From NCBI GenBank assembly GCA_023251275.1, contig JAHEZC010000100.1, positions 1 through 7,907 on the forward strand: 7,907 nucleotides of DNA, in the 5' to 3' direction. A program made the translations under genes and the position numbers. The notes under the pieces are model-generated. The model was not told the origin of the DNA. It made no database searches and was given only the letters and a program-made list of their open reading frames with translations. How positions within the stretch are numbered: position 1 is the stretch's first letter; every line of letters starts with the position of its first letter. Of this stretch, positions 6,403 to 7,907 are shown piece by piece. The stretch is from Parafilimonas sp. Lineage in GTDB: Bacteria > Bacteroidota > Bacteroidia > Chitinophagales > Chitinophagaceae.

Positions 6403-7344
6403 CTACCATTTCTGTTCCTTTGTATGCTTGAGGGTAAATACTCTTGATACGTTGAAACCGAAATAAATATCACCTTTGCTCCATCGCCCTGTTGTTTCTG
6501 TGATGAATGTTCTTTCAGTCATGCCTCTTGAGTTTGTAAAATTGAGTTGAAATACATGGCCGCCTGTTTCGATTTCATAGCCTAACGAAAAAGAATTATA
6601 CATTTTGGGTAGATTATTTCCCGGGAATACGTAATAATATTCGGCAATTATACTGGTACGTTTGGTGATTTTCATGCGGCCACCAATGCCTAATGCATAG
6701 AAATCATTTTTAATATCTGAAGTGGGTACAATGTTGTAATGAATCATGGTGGGCATTACCTGCAATGAAAAAGCCTCATTGAATTTTCTGGCAATAAGCA
6801 CCTGGAAAGCATAATAAAACCTGTCTGAAAAATTCAGTTTTACTTTCTTTGATGTTATTGAATCCACCCTGATTTCCATCGAATCTTTTATAGTTTTAAG
6901 CATCACAGAAGATAAAAGAGTAACCGAAACCGGGATATTTTTTTTACCCATTGATTGCCATAGCAGCCTGTACTTCAAAAAACCATCGAATTGCTTTTCA
7001 AAAGAGCTTCTCCCGATACCTATACTCAACCTGTTACTTATCCCGTAATTTAACCCTAAGCGTATAGATGCGTTATCTAACCCGAAAAAGTTATATGCCC
7101 CGCTGTTCAATGTTCCGAAACGATGTGAGATTTTAAAATCCAGGATACCTGCCTGTGTGCTTTCAACCGTTTGACCGTTAATAAGCATGGTTGTTTTAAA
7201 TGTTGCAGCAGTATGTTCTGTTTCCTGCTTTTTCTTTTTATTCATTTCATCGTCAAGCATCTTATCGAGATCTGCATCCTGGGCAGTTGCACGCAGTAAT
7301 GCCAATACGCCGATGACTGCGCCAATAACTTTTTTAAATTTCAT
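6403..7344 (-). CDS. DUF5777-family outer-membrane beta-barrel protein
   Basis: The 313-residue protein has a signal peptide (1-21, RATA before QDADLD) and a charged, Asp/Lys-rich spacer (DADLDKMLDDEMNKKKKQ). The mature region begins with the hallmark of Bacteroidota DUF5777 proteins: TFKTTMLINGQTVES, then LDFKISHRFGTLNSG, FFGLDNASIRLGLNYGIS and IGIGRSSFEKQFDGFLKYRLL. The remainder alternates amphipathic strands with turns and ends in a strand leading to a C-terminal W, consistent with an outer-membrane barrel. The family has no established biochemical role that I know. It often lies beside YceI genes, and here it sits between two of them: 66 nt after one and 36 nt before the other. The start is the only suitable ATG before the signal peptide, in an A/T-rich context. 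Family call is strong; function unknown. Confidence 0.9.
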   Translation of the reverse strand: MKFKKVIGAVIGVLALLRATAQDADLDKMLDDEMNKKKKQETEHTAATFKTTMLINGQTVESTQAGILDFKISHRFGTLNSGAYNFFGLDNASIRLGLNYGISNRLSIGIGRSSFEKQFDGFLKYRLLWQSMGKKNIPVSVTLLSSVMLKTIKDSMEIRVDSITSKKVKLNFSDRFYYAFQVLIARKFNEAFSLQVMPTMIHYNIVPTSDIKNDFYALGIGGRMKITKRTSIIAEYYYVFPGNNLPKMYNSFSLGYEIETGGHVFQLNFTNSRGMTERTFITETTGRWSKGDIYFGFNVSRVFTLKHTKEQKW

Positions 7345-7410
7345 AATACAGATTTTAATTGTGGTTTAATGTCATTGGTGTTTGCATCACAGGCATATCC
7401 TTCAGCCTTA

Positions 7411-7907
7411 TTATCTTTTATCATATTGGCAATTCACGGTTATCTCTATATCTTTTGCAATTCTCTGCTGTACAAATGATTCCCCGACAACATGAAAATC
7501 CATGCGCACAATATTAAACGTTGATTGTGCTGAAACAGTTCCGTTTTTTATAATAACCACACCTTTTGAGGTAATTTGTTTCGTTACATCTTTTATAGTG
7601 AGGTCTCCCTGAACAGTCACATTATAAAAACCATCCTTCGAAAAATCTATATCAGAAAGATTGGTAATCGTTCCTTTAAAACCTGCTTTTGGGAATTTTT
7701 CCGAGTCCATATAATCTGCGCCGTTGAAATGCTGTTCCATGGCAGTCTTCTTAAAATGAAAACTCTTGATGGCAATTTTAAATTCCATGTTGCCTGTGGC
7801 GGTATTCAACAAGCTAACCACCTCGTTGTTTTCTGCTTTAATATCCTCGAGAGGAGTATGTGAAAAGAAAGAAACATTTCCGTTGCGGGTCAGGTAATCC
7901 TGTGACT
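7411..7907 (-). CDS. YceI-family protein (first copy), 5' end outside window
   Basis: The frame is open from the right edge: the first full codon starts at 7905 and gives SQDYLTRNGNVSFFSHTPLE. The signal peptide and start codon therefore lie beyond the window. A GTG at 7821 is internal to the domain and is not the real start. The visible 165 residues form most of a YceI barrel: the first strand NGNVSFFSHTPLEDI, then HFNGADYMDSEKFPKAGFKGTI, VQGDLTIKDVTKQI, and a last strand EITVNCQYDKR. Residue patterns run parallel to the copy at 5803-6366 along the whole length (for example PLEDIKAENN against PLELIRASSD, and QHFNGADYMDSEKF against EHFNENYLESDKY), so the two are paralogs. It precedes the DUF5777 gene by 66 nt on the same strand, with no terminator between them. 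The presumed role is binding a long lipid or quinone-like ligand in the periplasm. Confidence 0.92.
   Translation of the reverse strand, partial: SQDYLTRNGNVSFFSHTPLEDIKAENNEVVSLLNTATGNMEFKIAIKSFHFKKTAMEQHFNGADYMDSEKFPKAGFKGTITNLSDIDFSKDGFYNVTVQGDLTIKDVTKQITSKGVVIIKNGTVSAQSTFNIVRMDFHVVGESFVQQRIAKDIEITVNCQYDKR

Overview
The window reads as chromosomal DNA of a member of the Bacteroidota, probably near Chitinophagaceae or Sphingobacteriales. This rests on the AT-rich composition, A-rich rather than Shine-Dalgarno-type leaders, and the gene families: a DUF5777 beta-barrel, a Reg_prop/Y_Y_Y sensor kinase with a LytTR partner, and a lipocalin-like lipoprotein. The genus is a guess. Every gene I support lies on the minus strand, so transcription runs from high to low coordinates.

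Right to left, the first block is a compact operon-like run: a YceI-family protein (5' end outside the window), a DUF5777 outer-membrane beta-barrel, a second YceI-family protein, a large periplasmic-sensor histidine kinase and its LytTR response regulator. Spacing tightens along the run: 66 nt, 36 nt, 0 nt (TAAATG) and a 4-nt overlap (ATGA). The two-component system is therefore physically coupled to the YceI/DUF5777 genes. The likely theme is an envelope module (periplasmic lipid- or quinone-binding YceI proteins plus a barrel) that carries its own regulator. The ligand is unknown.

Next come a 112-nt gap with 10-bp direct repeats, a small lipoprotein gene, a strong intrinsic terminator and a leader of about 230 nt with several inverted repeats. 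The leader precedes a metH-type gene (cobalamin-dependent methionine synthase, homocysteine-binding domain) that runs off the left edge.

The most striking feature is inside metH. A 482-bp element (499..980) interrupts the homocysteine-binding barrel without breaking the reading frame. Its ends are imperfect terminal inverted repeats of about 28 bp, each holding a G/C-rich mini-palindrome. Between them lies an apparently complete DUF559 (Vsr-like, PD-(D/E)XK-type) nuclease domain with its acidic motifs. It has no start codon at the usual domain start, no stop codon and no visible intein motifs. The predicted product is methionine synthase with about 160 extra residues carrying a nuclease fold. 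This looks like a selfish coding element that persists by staying in frame with an important host gene.
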